From the NCBI GenBank assembly GCA_965217125.1, contig OZ244244.1, positions 62,001 to 126,000 of the forward strand: a stretch of DNA of 64,000 bases, read 5' to 3'. Shown here one piece after another: positions 26,879 through 35,730 of the stretch. Both the position numbers and the translations under genes were made by a program. The stretch comes from JAAOIF01 sp965217125 (lineage in GTDB: Bacteria > Pseudomonadota > Gammaproteobacteria > PS1 > Pseudothioglobaceae). Numbering within the stretch: position 1 is the stretch's first letter; every line of letters starts with the position of its first letter. The notes beneath the pieces were generated by a model that had not been told where the DNA came from, did not search any database, and saw only the letters and a program-made list of their open reading frames with translations.

Positions 26879-28537
26879 TCAGGGGCAATTTTTTTGTAAA
26901 TTTTTAATTAAAGTTTTAGCTACTTTCTCTTTAAATTTGACTTTATGTTGCTGGGCAAAAATCGCCGCCTGTTTGGCTTTTTTGCACTGTTTTAATAAAG
27001 TTAATAAATGTATTTTTGCATTGTGGGAATTAGCATAATTAGGGTCAATTTTAATGGCTTGGTCAAAATAATCTATTGTTTGCTGGTATTTTTCCTGCTG
27101 CATAGAAGCAATGCCTTTGTTATAAAAAGCTTTACTTACTTTAGGGCTTTTTTTAGGGTAGAGTTTAATTGCCTTATCAAAATACACATCAGCCTGTTGA
27201 TATTGTTTTAAGTCCAATAAAGAGCCAGCTGTTTTATAAAAATGCGCAGCTAAATTGTTATGTGCATATTGTGGCGTAACTTCATAGTTGATACTATACG
27301 ACCATAATTTGAATGGATTTTGCCAAATTGGAATTTGCCTAAATGCCGATAAAGCAGCAAAAATTAGTAAAATACTGGTTAATAAAATCCTCCAATATTT
27401 TCTATCTGCTAAATTAGCAACGGCTAAGGCCGTGCCAATCATAGCAAAATAAATATAACGGTCTGCCACTAATGAATACTTTTGAAATCCAAAATCAACA
27501 AAACCAGAAGTGGTGAAAAACCCAGCAATAAATAATGCAGTAGCAAACAGCAATATTGGCTGAGTTTTGCGCCCCAGCCACAAAAAATAGCCCAAAGCCA
27601 AAGGCATTAACGCCAAAGGATAAAACCACCATTGCATACTAATAAATTTAGGCGAAAGCGTATAAGATGCACTTAGGTGATAAGGGTAAATTATTTTGTA
27701 AAGATAAAAAACAATACTATCAAGCCAAGCAAAAGGGCGTTGCCAAAAGGCTATCGCATATTCAGATATCTCAGCATTAAATTTGAATTGAACTGAGTGG
27801 GTAATTACCACAAAAATCAAAGCAATCAGCGCAAAAGGCAAGGTTTTTTCAATATTTTTGCTCAGTTTAAAGCCATAATGGAAATAATTAAGCAAAAATA
27901 CAAAAGGCACTAACACAACTGCTGAAGGCTTGCTTAATGCCGCTAAAACAAAAAATATTAATGCTAAATAAGATAAATTTGCTTGGTTTTTAAGATAATA
28001 ATACAAAGCCAATAAAGCAAATAAAGTGGCTAATAAATTTCTAAATTCACTTGCCCAAGCCACTGCCTCAACTTGAATCGGATGCAATAGAAAAAACCCA
28101 ACGCCAAGCAAAACCGCCCATTTATTAGCAATAAATTGTTTAAGAATAGTAAAAACCAACAATCCATTAACAATATGCACTACAACATTACTTAAATGCA
28201 AAACGCTATTAATAGGCAGTGATAGCAATTCAGCCAAAGATTTCAACAAGCCCCAGAATAGGTAACTGATAGGGATATACATACCATAATAAGGCTGGGT
28301 AAAAAGCTGAGTAAAACTTGCCCACGAGGGATTTTGCACAAATGAATTTTTTAGATGCCCTGTTGTAGTTTTATAGCCATTATCATCCCAAACAAATTCA
28401 AAATCATAAACTTGCAGATAAATTAGTAGCGGCAAAATAACTAATAGCAGGGTGGTTATTCGATAATCAGCACTAAATAAATCACTAAATTTAAAGTTTA
28501 GTGCTACTGCTTGTTTTTTTGATTTTTTTCTTTTCAT
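26879..28537 (-). CDS. TMTC-like GT-C membrane glycosyltransferase with TPRs, paralog 1
   Basis: A 552-residue polytopic protein: lysine-rich cytoplasmic start, about ten membrane helices (about 28-420), then two to three TPRs and a C-terminal Lys-rich end in NCP. FEFVWDDNGYK after the first helix gives the acidic pair Asp51-Asp52, the catalytic position of GT-C enzymes. HPIQVEAVAWASEFRNLLAT matches the TMTC/DUF1736 signature. TMTC proteins of animals O-mannosylate secreted proteins from a lipid-linked mannose. It is the last of three tandem copies before tmk. The sugar and target are inferred. Confidence 0.78.
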   Translation of the reverse strand: MKRKKSKKQAVALNFKFSDLFSADYRITTLLLVILPLLIYLQVYDFEFVWDDNGYKTTTGHLKNSFVQNPSWASFTQLFTQPYYGMYIPISYLFWGLLKSLAELLSLPINSVLHLSNVVVHIVNGLLVFTILKQFIANKWAVLLGVGFFLLHPIQVEAVAWASEFRNLLATLFALLALYYYLKNQANLSYLALIFFVLAALSKPSAVVLVPFVFLLNYFHYGFKLSKNIEKTLPFALIALIFVVITHSVQFKFNAEISEYAIAFWQRPFAWLDSIVFYLYKIIYPYHLSASYTLSPKFISMQWWFYPLALMPLALGYFLWLGRKTQPILLFATALFIAGFFTTSGFVDFGFQKYSLVADRYIYFAMIGTALAVANLADRKYWRILLTSILLIFAALSAFRQIPIWQNPFKLWSYSINYEVTPQYAHNNLAAHFYKTAGSLLDLKQYQQADVYFDKAIKLYPKKSPKVSKAFYNKGIASMQQEKYQQTIDYFDQAIKIDPNYANSHNAKIHLLTLLKQCKKAKQAAIFAQQHKVKFKEKVAKTLIKNLQKNCP

Positions 28538-28558
28538 TTTAAGGATTTTACTTAAAAA

Positions 28559-30199
28559 TCAAGGGCAAATTCTGTGCAAATCATCAACCATTGCCTGTTG
28601 CAATTTGACCCTATGTTGCTGGGCAAAAACCGCCGCTTGTTTAGCTTTTTTGCATTGTTTTAATAAGGCTAATACATGTATTTTTGCATTATGGACATTA
28701 GCATAATTAGGGCTGATTTTAATGGCTTGGTTAAAATATTCTAATGCTTGTTGATATTTTTTCTGCCTAAGATATGACACGCCTTTATTGTAAATAGCTT
28801 CAATATCTTTAGGGTAGAGATTAATCGCCTTATCAAAATACACCCGTGCTTGTTGATATTTTTTTAAATTCAATAAAGAAGCACCTGTATTATTAAAATT
28901 TGCAACTAAATTATTGCGCGCGTAATTTGGTGTTACTTCATAATTCATACTATGCGACCATAATTTAATAGGGTTTTGCCAAATTGGAATTTGTCTAAAT
29001 GCCGATAAAACAGCAAAAATAAGTAAAACACCAAACAATAAAACGCGCCAATATTTTCTATCTGCTAAATTAGCAACGGCTAAGGCAACACCAATCATAG
29101 CAAAATAAACATACCTATCTGCCACTAATGAAAATTTTTGAAAAGAAAAATCAACAAAGCCAGAAGTAGTGAAAAACCCAGCAATAAATAATGCAGTAGC
29201 AAACAGCAATATTGGCTGAGTTTTGCGCCTTAGCCATAAAAAATAGCCCAAAGCCAAAGGCACTAATGCCAAAGGATAAAACCACCATTGCGCACTAATA
29301 AATTTAGGTGAAAGCGTATAAGATGCACTTAAATAATAAGGGTAAATTATTTTATAAAGATAAAAAACAATGCTATCAAGCCAAGCAAAAGGGCGCTGCC
29401 AAAAGGCTATAGCATATTCAGATGTATGAATATTAAATTTGGATTGAACTGAGTGGGCAATAATAATACCAATCAAAGCAATCAGCACAAAAGGTAAGGT
29501 TTTCTGAATATTTTTAGCTATTTTAAAATCATAATGAAAATAATTAAGCAAAAATACAAAAGGCACTAATACAACCGCTGAGGGCTTGCTTAATATGGCT
29601 AAAACAAAAAATATTAATGCTAAATAAGATAGCTTTGCTGGTTTTTTAAGATAATAATATAAAGCCAATAAAGCAAACAAAGTGGCTAATAATCCGCGAA
29701 ACTCACTAACAAAAGCCACTGCTTCAACTTGAATCGGATGCAATAGAAAAAACCCAACTCCAAGCAAAACCGCCCATTTATTAACAATAAATTGTTTTAG
29801 AATAGTAAAAACCAACAAACCATTAATAATATGCACGACTACATTGCTTAAATGCAAAACACTATTTACTGGCAAGAATAACAATTCAGCAATAGATTTC
29901 AGCAAACCCCACAGTAGGTAGGTGATGGGAATATACATACCAAAAAACGCCTCGCTGAATAATTGCCTAAAACTTACCCATGAAGGCTGTGCCATAAAAA
30001 GATTAGACAGATGCCCGCCCACAGATTCTTCTCCATCATCCCAAAGTAGCTCAAAATTGTAAACTTGCCCATAAATTAGCAACGGCAAAATAACCAGCAA
30101 CGCGGTGATTATTCGATAATCAGCACTAAATAAATCACTAAATTTAAAGTTTAGTGCTACTGGTTTTTTACTATTTTTTGAGCGTTTTTTTCTTTTCAT
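28559..30199 (-). CDS. TMTC-like GT-C membrane glycosyltransferase with TPRs, paralog 2
   Basis: A 546-residue member of the same tandem family, separated from paralog 1 by 21 nt of conserved spacer. The acidic pair is Asp54-Asp55 in FELLWDDGEESVGGHL; the signature is HPIQVEAVAFVSEFRGLLAT. It is closest to paralog 3 in the first loop (shared WDDGEESVGGHLSNLF), while its C-terminal half tracks other members, suggesting recombination among copies. TPRs follow at about 435-510 and the protein ends in HRICP. Confidence 0.78.
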   Translation of the reverse strand: MKRKKRSKNSKKPVALNFKFSDLFSADYRIITALLVILPLLIYGQVYNFELLWDDGEESVGGHLSNLFMAQPSWVSFRQLFSEAFFGMYIPITYLLWGLLKSIAELLFLPVNSVLHLSNVVVHIINGLLVFTILKQFIVNKWAVLLGVGFFLLHPIQVEAVAFVSEFRGLLATLFALLALYYYLKKPAKLSYLALIFFVLAILSKPSAVVLVPFVFLLNYFHYDFKIAKNIQKTLPFVLIALIGIIIAHSVQSKFNIHTSEYAIAFWQRPFAWLDSIVFYLYKIIYPYYLSASYTLSPKFISAQWWFYPLALVPLALGYFLWLRRKTQPILLFATALFIAGFFTTSGFVDFSFQKFSLVADRYVYFAMIGVALAVANLADRKYWRVLLFGVLLIFAVLSAFRQIPIWQNPIKLWSHSMNYEVTPNYARNNLVANFNNTGASLLNLKKYQQARVYFDKAINLYPKDIEAIYNKGVSYLRQKKYQQALEYFNQAIKISPNYANVHNAKIHVLALLKQCKKAKQAAVFAQQHRVKLQQAMVDDLHRICP

Positions 30200-30220
30200 T
30201 TTAAGGATTTTACTTAAAAA

Positions 30221-31858
30221 TCAAGGGCAAATTCTGTGCAAATCATCAACCATTGCTTTTTGCAATTTGACCCTATGTTGCTGAGCAAAAGCATACGCCT
30301 GTTTAGCTTTTTTGCACTGTTTTAATAAGGTGAATACATGTATTTTTCCATTATGGGGGTTAGCATTAGTAGGGTTGATTTTAACTACTTTGTTAAAATG
30401 TTCTAATGCTTGCTGATATTTTTTCTGTCTGACATAGGACACACCTTTATTGTAAAAAGCTTTAATATCTTTAGGGTAGAGTTTAATCGCCTTATCAAAA
30501 TACACATCAGCCTGTTGATATTGTTTTAAATCCAATAAAGAATTCCCGGTATTATTAAAATTTGTAGCTAAACCCTCATGTGCGTAACTTGGTGTTATTT
30601 CATAATTTATAGTATGCGACCATAATTTAAGTGAGTTTTGCCAAATTGGAATTTGCTTAAATGCCGATAAAGCGGCAAAAATAAGCAAAACACCAAGCAA
30701 TAAAACGCGCCAATATTTTCTGTCTGCCATGTCCGAAACAGCTAATGCCGTGCCAATCATCGCAAAATATACATACCTATCTGCCACTAATGAATACTTT
30801 TGAAAAAAGAAATCAACAAACCCCGAAGTAGTAAAAAACCCAGCTACAAACAGTGCAACAGCAAAAATGAGCAAAGGCTGAGTTTTGCGCCTCAGCCACA
30901 ACAAGTAGCCCAAAGCCAAAGGCGCTAAAGCCAGCGGATAAAACCACCATTGCATACTAATAAATTTAGGCGAAAGTGTATAAGATGCACTTAGATGATA
31001 AGGGTAAATTATTTTGTAGATGTAAAAAACAATGCTATCTAACCATGCAAAAGGGCGTTGCCAAAAATCCAACGAATGTTGTATAAAACCACCTACAGGA
31101 CCAAGTTGCACCGAACTAGCAATTATCACAAAAACCAAAGCAATCAGCACAAAAGGCAAGGTTTTTTCAATATTTTTGCTCAGTTTAAAACCAAAATGAA
31201 AATAATTAAGCAAAAATACAAAAGGCACTAACACAACCGCTGAGGGCTTGCTTAATATCGCCAAAACAAAAAACACTAATGCTAAATAAGATAAATTTGC
31301 TTGGTTTTTAAGATAATAATATAAAGACAACAAAACAAACAAAGTGGCTAATAATCCGCGAAATTCACTGACAAAAGCCACTGCTTCTACTTGAATCGGA
31401 TGCAATAGAAAAAACCCAACGCCAAGCAAAACCGCCCATTTATTAACTACAAACTGCTTGAGAATAGTAAAAACCAGCAAACCATTAACAATATGCACCA
31501 TAACATTACTTAAATGCAAAACACTATTTACTGGCAAGGATAACAATTCAGCAATGGATTTCAGCAAACCCCACAGTAAGTATGTGATTGGAATATACAT
31601 ACCAAAAAACGCCTCGCTGAATAATTGCCTAAAACTTACCCATGAAGGCTGTGCCATAAAAAGATTAGACAGATGTCCGCCCACAGATTCTTCTCCGTCA
31701 TCCCAAAGTAGCTCAAAATTGTAAACTTGTGCATAAATTAGCAGAGGCAAAATAACTAATAAAACTGTAATTATTCGATAATCAGCACTAAATAAATCAC
31801 TAAATTTAAAGTTTAGTGCTGTTGGTTTTTTACTGTTTTTTGATTTTTTTCTTTTCAT
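30221..31858 (-). CDS. TMTC-like GT-C membrane glycosyltransferase with TPRs, paralog 3
   Basis: A 545-residue family member starting MKRKKSKNSKK at 31858; the frame runs 11 codons further but all sisters begin at MKRKK. The acidic pair is Asp53-Asp54. The luminal loop at about 250-275 differs from paralogs 1, 2 and 4 (SSVQLGPVGGFIQHSLDFWQRP), resembling paralog 5 (NSVQLGIKVDFAQYSLAFWQ). This loop variation could set acceptor choice. A terminator of the collagen-like gene lies just upstream. Confidence 0.78.
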   Translation of the reverse strand: MKRKKSKNSKKPTALNFKFSDLFSADYRIITVLLVILPLLIYAQVYNFELLWDDGEESVGGHLSNLFMAQPSWVSFRQLFSEAFFGMYIPITYLLWGLLKSIAELLSLPVNSVLHLSNVMVHIVNGLLVFTILKQFVVNKWAVLLGVGFFLLHPIQVEAVAFVSEFRGLLATLFVLLSLYYYLKNQANLSYLALVFFVLAILSKPSAVVLVPFVFLLNYFHFGFKLSKNIEKTLPFVLIALVFVIIASSVQLGPVGGFIQHSLDFWQRPFAWLDSIVFYIYKIIYPYHLSASYTLSPKFISMQWWFYPLALAPLALGYLLWLRRKTQPLLIFAVALFVAGFFTTSGFVDFFFQKYSLVADRYVYFAMIGTALAVSDMADRKYWRVLLLGVLLIFAALSAFKQIPIWQNSLKLWSHTINYEITPSYAHEGLATNFNNTGNSLLDLKQYQQADVYFDKAIKLYPKDIKAFYNKGVSYVRQKKYQQALEHFNKVVKINPTNANPHNGKIHVFTLLKQCKKAKQAYAFAQQHRVKLQKAMVDDLHRICP

Positions 31859-31877
31859 TTTTAGGATTTTACCTAAA

Positions 31878-31907
31878 AAAATAGCCTGCAATTAAACAGG
31901 CTATTTT
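31878..31907 (-). terminator. Rho-independent terminator after collagen-like gene
   Basis: The perfect 11-bp stem AAAATAGCCTG/CAGGCTATTTT with an 8-nt loop is followed on the minus strand by a run of seven T's. It ends the transcript of the collagen/dockerin-like gene before paralog 3. Confidence 0.85.
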
Positions 31908-31985
31908 AGTTATTAAAACTAATGATTAGATTTGTTTAGCAATAAAATCTACTGAAACATTAGTTTGAACAGTTACAGAATTTTG

Positions 31986-32042
31986 CTGCCATTGGGGTAT
32001 TTTAGCAAATTAATGTTTATACCCCTTGTTTTCAAATGGCAG
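31986..32042 (-). other. Structured 3' untranslated hairpin
   Basis: CTGCCATTGGGGTAT pairs with ATACCCC and, after a 9-nt bulge, AATGGCAG. The hairpin starts 7 nt after the collagen-like stop and precedes the terminator by about 80 nt. It may stabilise the mRNA 3' end or be an sRNA/protein target. No function is proven. Confidence 0.4.
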
Positions 32043-32048
32043 ACTTCA

Positions 32049-32966
32049 CTATCTATATAAATCTAAATAAGCTTTCAATTCTGCGCTAGTTCTTCTAGTG
32101 GCAGCATCAGAAATATCCTCATGTAAAGTGTTATCATTAGAGTTTAGTAAATATTTTGCGATAATCTCTCCATCATTATCATAAATCAACACTCCATCGC
32201 CATCAGCATCTAAAATATTGCCAGCTGCATCTAAATAAGCTTTTAACTCTGCATTTGTATTTCTACAGGCTCCAGCACCGACATTAGTAGTACTGATGTT
32301 ATTAGGGTCTAACAAATATGTTATGATAATTATTCCATCATTAGAGGCACTAATAGTCCCATTGCCATCAACATCCCAACTAAAATCAGGAGGACAAGCA
32401 GGTTTGTGACTAATACTCCTCCAATCACTACCATTACAAAACTCTAAAGCATTGTCAGTTGTATTATAGCGAATTGCCCCAGCGCTGTTTGTATCACAAG
32501 TTGCACTACTATTTCCTACTTGCACAAAACTATTGCCAGAGGTGGTTAAATTAGTATCACTATCCAGAGTGGCATTATTACCTATCTGATTAAAAAAACT
32601 ATCTCCATCAACACCGTCTCTGCCAGGATCACCTTTTTCGCCTTGGATACCTTGCGCTCCAGTTGCACCTGTATCGCCTTTTAAATCGCCTTTAATCATA
32701 TTGACTTTCCATTGTTGGTTTTGATAATCTAGGCATTTTATATGCAAAATATTGTTGTCGAAAATTGAAGCAGTAAGGCATTTATCCGGATATCTTTTAG
32801 ATTCAAGTTCTATCACCACATCTTTGGCAGTAGCAGTATTAGCAAAACCAATGCCGATGGCGAGTAGTGTTGCTATGGATATTTTGCTTAGTTTGTTACT
32901 AGATTGAATATTTGTTAAATTAGCCAATTTGTTTGTTTGGCTGGTTTGATTTGTTATATTTGACAT
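32049..32966 (-). CDS. Secreted collagen-like protein with dockerin-like calcium loops
   Basis: A 305-residue protein. After a 28-residue polar leader comes a signal-type helix (ISIATLLAIGIGFANTATA). Next is a lectin-like strand region, then a short Gly-X-Y run (GDTGATGAQGIQGEKGDPG) and a Cys-containing AIRYNTTDNALEFCNG module. Two EF-hand-like loops, DVDGNGTISASNDG and DADGDGVLIYDNDG, are each followed by an AELKAYLD helix, as in dockerins. A strong AAGGAG site precedes the ATG. It lies inside the glycosyltransferase family and is a candidate glycosylated surface protein; cohesin partners are not seen. Confidence 0.7.
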   Translation of the reverse strand: MSNITNQTSQTNKLANLTNIQSSNKLSKISIATLLAIGIGFANTATAKDVVIELESKRYPDKCLTASIFDNNILHIKCLDYQNQQWKVNMIKGDLKGDTGATGAQGIQGEKGDPGRDGVDGDSFFNQIGNNATLDSDTNLTTSGNSFVQVGNSSATCDTNSAGAIRYNTTDNALEFCNGSDWRSISHKPACPPDFSWDVDGNGTISASNDGIIIITYLLDPNNISTTNVGAGACRNTNAELKAYLDAAGNILDADGDGVLIYDNDGEIIAKYLLNSNDNTLHEDISDAATRRTSAELKAYLDLYR

Positions 32967-33062
32967 ATTATTTCTCCTTTTGAGTTATAAGAATAGTTAA
33001 TAAAAATAGCAATTTAACATTGCGTTTTTTCAAAAACTTCGGTTAATATACCACAATTTTTG

Positions 33063-33122
33063 TTAGTGCAAATGTTTTTTACTGTTTTTTGAGAGTTTTT
33101 GTTGGTGTTTTTTGGCTTTCAT
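33063..33122 (-). pseudogene. 5' relic of a TMTC-like paralog
   Basis: A 19-codon frame MKAKKHQQKLSKNSKKHLH, preceded by the TTTAAGTAAAA-type leader of the family, shares 20 identical nt with the start of paralog 5. The frame then stops. It lies just downstream of the GT2 gene, where a whole paralog would fit, so a former copy was probably deleted when the collagen-like gene arrived. Confidence 0.6.
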
Positions 33123-33149
33123 TTTAGGAGTTTTACTTAAATTTAGCCC

Positions 33150-34232
33150 CTATCGCCAAGTAATGTATTTAGTCATGCCATAATTCCAAATAGAGCCTAT
33201 CATTGCGCCTAATAATCCAGACAGCCACCAATAAACATTAAGATCAAACAAAAATTGCGCCAAAGTAACATTAATGACAACACCAATTGAACAAGCCAAG
33301 TAAAAGCTTAACAACCCTTGAAAAAACTTAAAACCTCGGTGTCGCTTATCTTTGTAGGTAAACATATTATTCAAAATATAGTTTGTCGTCATCGCGACTA
33401 AGGTGGCAATGCTTTGTGCTATTATGAAAGACTGGGCGGAAAAGTTTAACAGGCCATAAAGTGCAATTAAATGCACAAATGTGCCGCTCAAACCAACTAA
33501 TATAAACATCATAAAACGCAGTGGAATAAAGCGACCAATGCTTTTATCAAGCAGTAATAGTAAATATTCCCAGACCACGGTGGAGTCTAATTTACTCTCG
33601 CCCTGAGTGCGTTTGCGCATTTGATAGGGGATTTCGGCAAATTTAGGTGCGGTTTTAGATGAGGCGACTAAATCGAGTAAAATTTTAAACCCAATGGCAG
33701 ATAAATGCGCTACATTTTGCTCAAAGAATCCGCGTCTGAGCATAAAAAATCCACTCATCGGATCGGTCAATTTGATTTTTAAAATCCTATGACTAAGTGT
33801 GGTGGCAAAACGGCTAATTTTAACCCTGTTTGATGCTAATTCTCCAGTGCTGCCATCGCCAATAAACCTGCTGGCAACCACTAAATCTAAGTTACTTTCT
33901 TGGATGGTGTTCAACATTGTAGGAATGATGCTCTCGTCATGTTGCAAATCTCCATCCATCACCATAAAAAAATCTGCACTACTAGCAAGCATTCCCTCAA
34001 TCGCAGCCGAGGATAGGCCGCGTCTCCCTATGCGGCGTAGAATACGAACATTATCCCAATCTTTTGCGAGTGTTTGCACATATTGATAAGTGCCATCAGG
34101 CGAATTATCATCAACAAAAATAACCTCCCATTTGATTTGCTGAGCGATTGCATTATGCAGTAATTTAATTAAAGTTTTGATATTATCGCGTTCATTAAAG
34201 GTAGGGACAATAATTGATAAATCTAATTGCAT
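33150..34232 (-). CDS. GT2 polyprenyl-phosphate mannosyl (glycosyl) transferase with GtrA domain
   Basis: A 360-residue enzyme. Residues 1-225 are a DPM1-type GT-A domain: LSIIVPTFNERDNI, FVDDNSPDGT, VMDGDLQHD (metal-binding DxD) and DPMSGFFMLRR. Residues about 235-355 are a GtrA-like domain with four membrane helices. DPM1 enzymes move mannose (or glucose) from the nucleotide sugar to a polyprenyl phosphate, and GtrA-like domains anchor or flip the product. It is divergent from manC, which favours mannose. Confidence 0.88.
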   Translation of the reverse strand: MQLDLSIIVPTFNERDNIKTLIKLLHNAIAQQIKWEVIFVDDNSPDGTYQYVQTLAKDWDNVRILRRIGRRGLSSAAIEGMLASSADFFMVMDGDLQHDESIIPTMLNTIQESNLDLVVASRFIGDGSTGELASNRVKISRFATTLSHRILKIKLTDPMSGFFMLRRGFFEQNVAHLSAIGFKILLDLVASSKTAPKFAEIPYQMRKRTQGESKLDSTVVWEYLLLLLDKSIGRFIPLRFMMFILVGLSGTFVHLIALYGLLNFSAQSFIIAQSIATLVAMTTNYILNNMFTYKDKRHRGFKFFQGLLSFYLACSIGVVINVTLAQFLFDLNVYWWLSGLLGAMIGSIWNYGMTKYITWR

Positions 34233-34307
34233 TATTATATAAAATGGATAAATTAATTAGTGCTTAATGATACGCTATTTTCATTAGAAAAAATTTAAGG
34301 TTGAGCT

Positions 34308-35708
34308 ATGCAAATTATTCCAATTATTCTCTCAGGTGGTTCAGGCACGCGCCTTTGGCCGCTCTCACGCCAACAACACCCAAAACAATATTTATCGCTA
34401 AGCAATGATAAAACCATGTTACAAGAGACTTTAATGCGTCTTAATGGTTTGCCAGATTTATCTAAACCAATTATCATTTGCAATGTTGAGCATCGATTTT
34501 TAGTAGCGCAACAATGCCAACAAATCAATATCACCAAGCCAACCATACTGCTTGAGCCAATTGCTAAGAATACTGCACCAGCAATCGCGGCGGCGGCATT
34601 ACAAGCTATTAAAAATTCAGCAGATGCAATGTTGTTGGTGCTGCCAGCCGACCATCTAATACAGGATATTGACGCTTTCCATCAGGCAATCAAAATTGCC
34701 AGCAAACAAGCGCAGTCCAACAAATTAACTACATTTGGCATCAAGCCGACCAATGCCAATACAGCCTATGGTTATATTCACAAAGGCGCTGTGGCTGGCG
34801 CTGTTTTTAAAATTAAGGCATTTACCGAAAAACCCGACCAAAAAACTGCCCAAAAGTTTTTTAAATCTAATCATTATTTGTGGAATAGTGGTATGTTTAT
34901 GTTTAAGGCAAGCACCTTGATTCACGAGCTAACAACTTACGCACCCGATATTATCAAAGCGGTCAAAGCATCGGTTGATAATGCACTTGATGATTTTGAT
35001 TTTATTCGCTTAGAGCAAGCATCATTTGCCTTGTCCGCCAACATTTCTATTGATTATGCACTAATGGAAAAAAGCCATAATGTGGTGGTGGTGCCATTAG
35101 ATGCTAAGTGGAGTGATGTTGGCTCATTTTTAGCCCTTAGTGAGATTGGCACAAAAGATGCTAATGATAATGTTATTCAAGGCGATGCACTCACTTGGCA
35201 AACAACTAACACCTACATCAACGCTAAAAAACACTTGATTGCCACTATCGGGGTGCAAGATTTAATCATTATCAACACGCATAATGCCACACTGATTGCC
35301 AATAAAAATAAGGCACAACAGGTGAAAAATATAGTGGCACAATTACAAAAAGACAATAAAGAAACATACACCGACCATCATCAAATTTATCGCCCTTGGG
35401 GCTGGTATGAGTCGATTAAAAGCGGTGAATATTTTCAGGTTAAAAAACTACATATCAACCCAAATGCTAAAATCTCGCTACAAACCCACCAAAAACGCGC
35501 AGAACACTGGGTAGTAGTAAGTGGCACAGCGACTGTTGTCAATGGCGTGCAAAAATTAACCCTCAATCAGGGCGACTCTACCTATATTCCATTAGGTGGA
35601 AAACATGGCGTGGCAAACCACACTAAAAAACCACTTGAGATTATTGAGGTGCAAAGTGGCACTTATTTAGGTGAGGATGATATTGTTCGGTTTGAGGATA
35701 TTTATTAA
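34308..35708 (+). CDS. manC: Mannose-1-phosphate guanylyltransferase/mannose-6-phosphate isomerase
   Basis: A 466-residue bifunctional enzyme: N-terminal LSGGSGTRLWPLSR nucleotidyltransferase loop, LVLPADHLI, FTEKPD and NSGMFMF, then a C-terminal cupin isomerase from about residue 350 (RPWGWYESI, KISLQTHQKRAEHW). It makes GDP-mannose and can convert fructose-6-P to mannose-6-P. It is placed between the GT2 enzyme and the second block of TMTC-like genes, and supplies the donor for both. AAGGTTGAG precedes the ATG. Confidence 0.95.
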   Translation: MQIIPIILSGGSGTRLWPLSRQQHPKQYLSLSNDKTMLQETLMRLNGLPDLSKPIIICNVEHRFLVAQQCQQINITKPTILLEPIAKNTAPAIAAAALQAIKNSADAMLLVLPADHLIQDIDAFHQAIKIASKQAQSNKLTTFGIKPTNANTAYGYIHKGAVAGAVFKIKAFTEKPDQKTAQKFFKSNHYLWNSGMFMFKASTLIHELTTYAPDIIKAVKASVDNALDDFDFIRLEQASFALSANISIDYALMEKSHNVVVVPLDAKWSDVGSFLALSEIGTKDANDNVIQGDALTWQTTNTYINAKKHLIATIGVQDLIIINTHNATLIANKNKAQQVKNIVAQLQKDNKETYTDHHQIYRPWGWYESIKSGEYFQVKKLHINPNAKISLQTHQKRAEHWVVVSGTATVVNGVQKLTLNQGDSTYIPLGGKHGVANHTKKPLEIIEVQSGTYLGEDDIVRFEDIY

Positions 35709-35730
35709 AAAACCAGGTCTTGCTTTCTAA

